In this document: positions 5,311 through 5,336 of the stretch, piece by piece
Layout of the letters: the number at the start of each line of letters is the position of its first letter
Position numbering within the stretch: the first letter of the stretch is position 1
Assembly: GCA_028287415.1 (NCBI GenBank)
Contig: JAQBPS010000084.1
Location: 1 to 5,336 of the forward strand
DNA length: 5,336 nt
From: Bacillota bacterium
Lineage (GTDB): Bacteria; Bacillota; Sulfobacillia; Symbiobacteriales; Symbiobacteriaceae
Reading direction: 5' to 3'
Notes under the pieces: generated by a model
Database searches by the model: none
Told to the model about the DNA's origin: nothing
The model's input: the letters and a program-made list of their open reading frames with translations, nothing else
Made by a program: the position numbers and the translations under genes

Positions 5311-5336
5311 GCCGCAGATTTCGCAGATTACGCAGA
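5311..5336 (+). repeat. start of a second 9-base-period repeat element (cut by window edge)
   Basis: Units GCAGATTTC (5314-5322), GCAGATTAC (5323-5331) and GCAGA (5332-5336) follow GCC at 5311. Over 26 bases it matches the left arm at 3038-3063 at 21 positions, and all five differences are A/G transitions in the RCR triplets. By analogy an AT-rich core and an inverted right arm would follow beyond the window. It is preceded by an AT-rich stretch (5294-5310). Confidence 0.75.

Overview
The window looks like chromosomal housekeeping DNA from a GC-rich Firmicute. The block yicC-remA-gmk-rpoZ is the order typical of Clostridia and Bacilli. RemA (DUF370) is largely a Firmicute protein, and diaminopimelate synthesis appears to use the one-step aminotransferase DapL. 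The high GC content, GC-rich third codon positions and TTG/GTG starts would suit a Symbiobacterium-like or other high-GC clostridial lineage. That placement is inference; no marker here fixes the genus.

Layout: (1) 1-574, minus strand: the N-terminal part of a DEAD-box RNA helicase, running off the left edge. (2) 575-919: a 345-base divergent intergenic region. Its helicase side holds a possible G-quadruplex, a perfect 14-bp-arm palindrome and two weaker hairpins; its right end holds a sigma-A-like promoter for dapF. (3) 920-2975, plus strand: dapF (TTG start) and dapL, 13 bases apart, closed by a strong intrinsic terminator at 2987-3033. (4) About 3035-3155: a MITE-like element with 23-bp perfect inverted arms built on a 9-base period, around an AT-rich core. 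(5) 3198-5240: a tight unit yicC, remA, gmk, rpoZ, closed by a second terminator. (6) 5311-5336: the start of a second, related 9-base-period element, cut by the right edge.

DapL makes LL-diaminopimelate from tetrahydrodipicolinate and DapF epimerises it to the meso form used for peptidoglycan and lysine. The downstream unit joins an RNase-family protein (YicC), a DNA-binding biofilm and osmotic-stress regulator (RemA), guanylate kinase and the omega subunit of RNA polymerase. These share an operon by conserved order rather than by one pathway.

I found no CRISPR array, tRNA, rRNA, phage gene, transposase or undescribed multi-gene system. The most noteworthy signals are non-coding: the structured upstream region of the helicase gene, and the two related repeat elements, one of which probably carries the promoter of the yicC operon.
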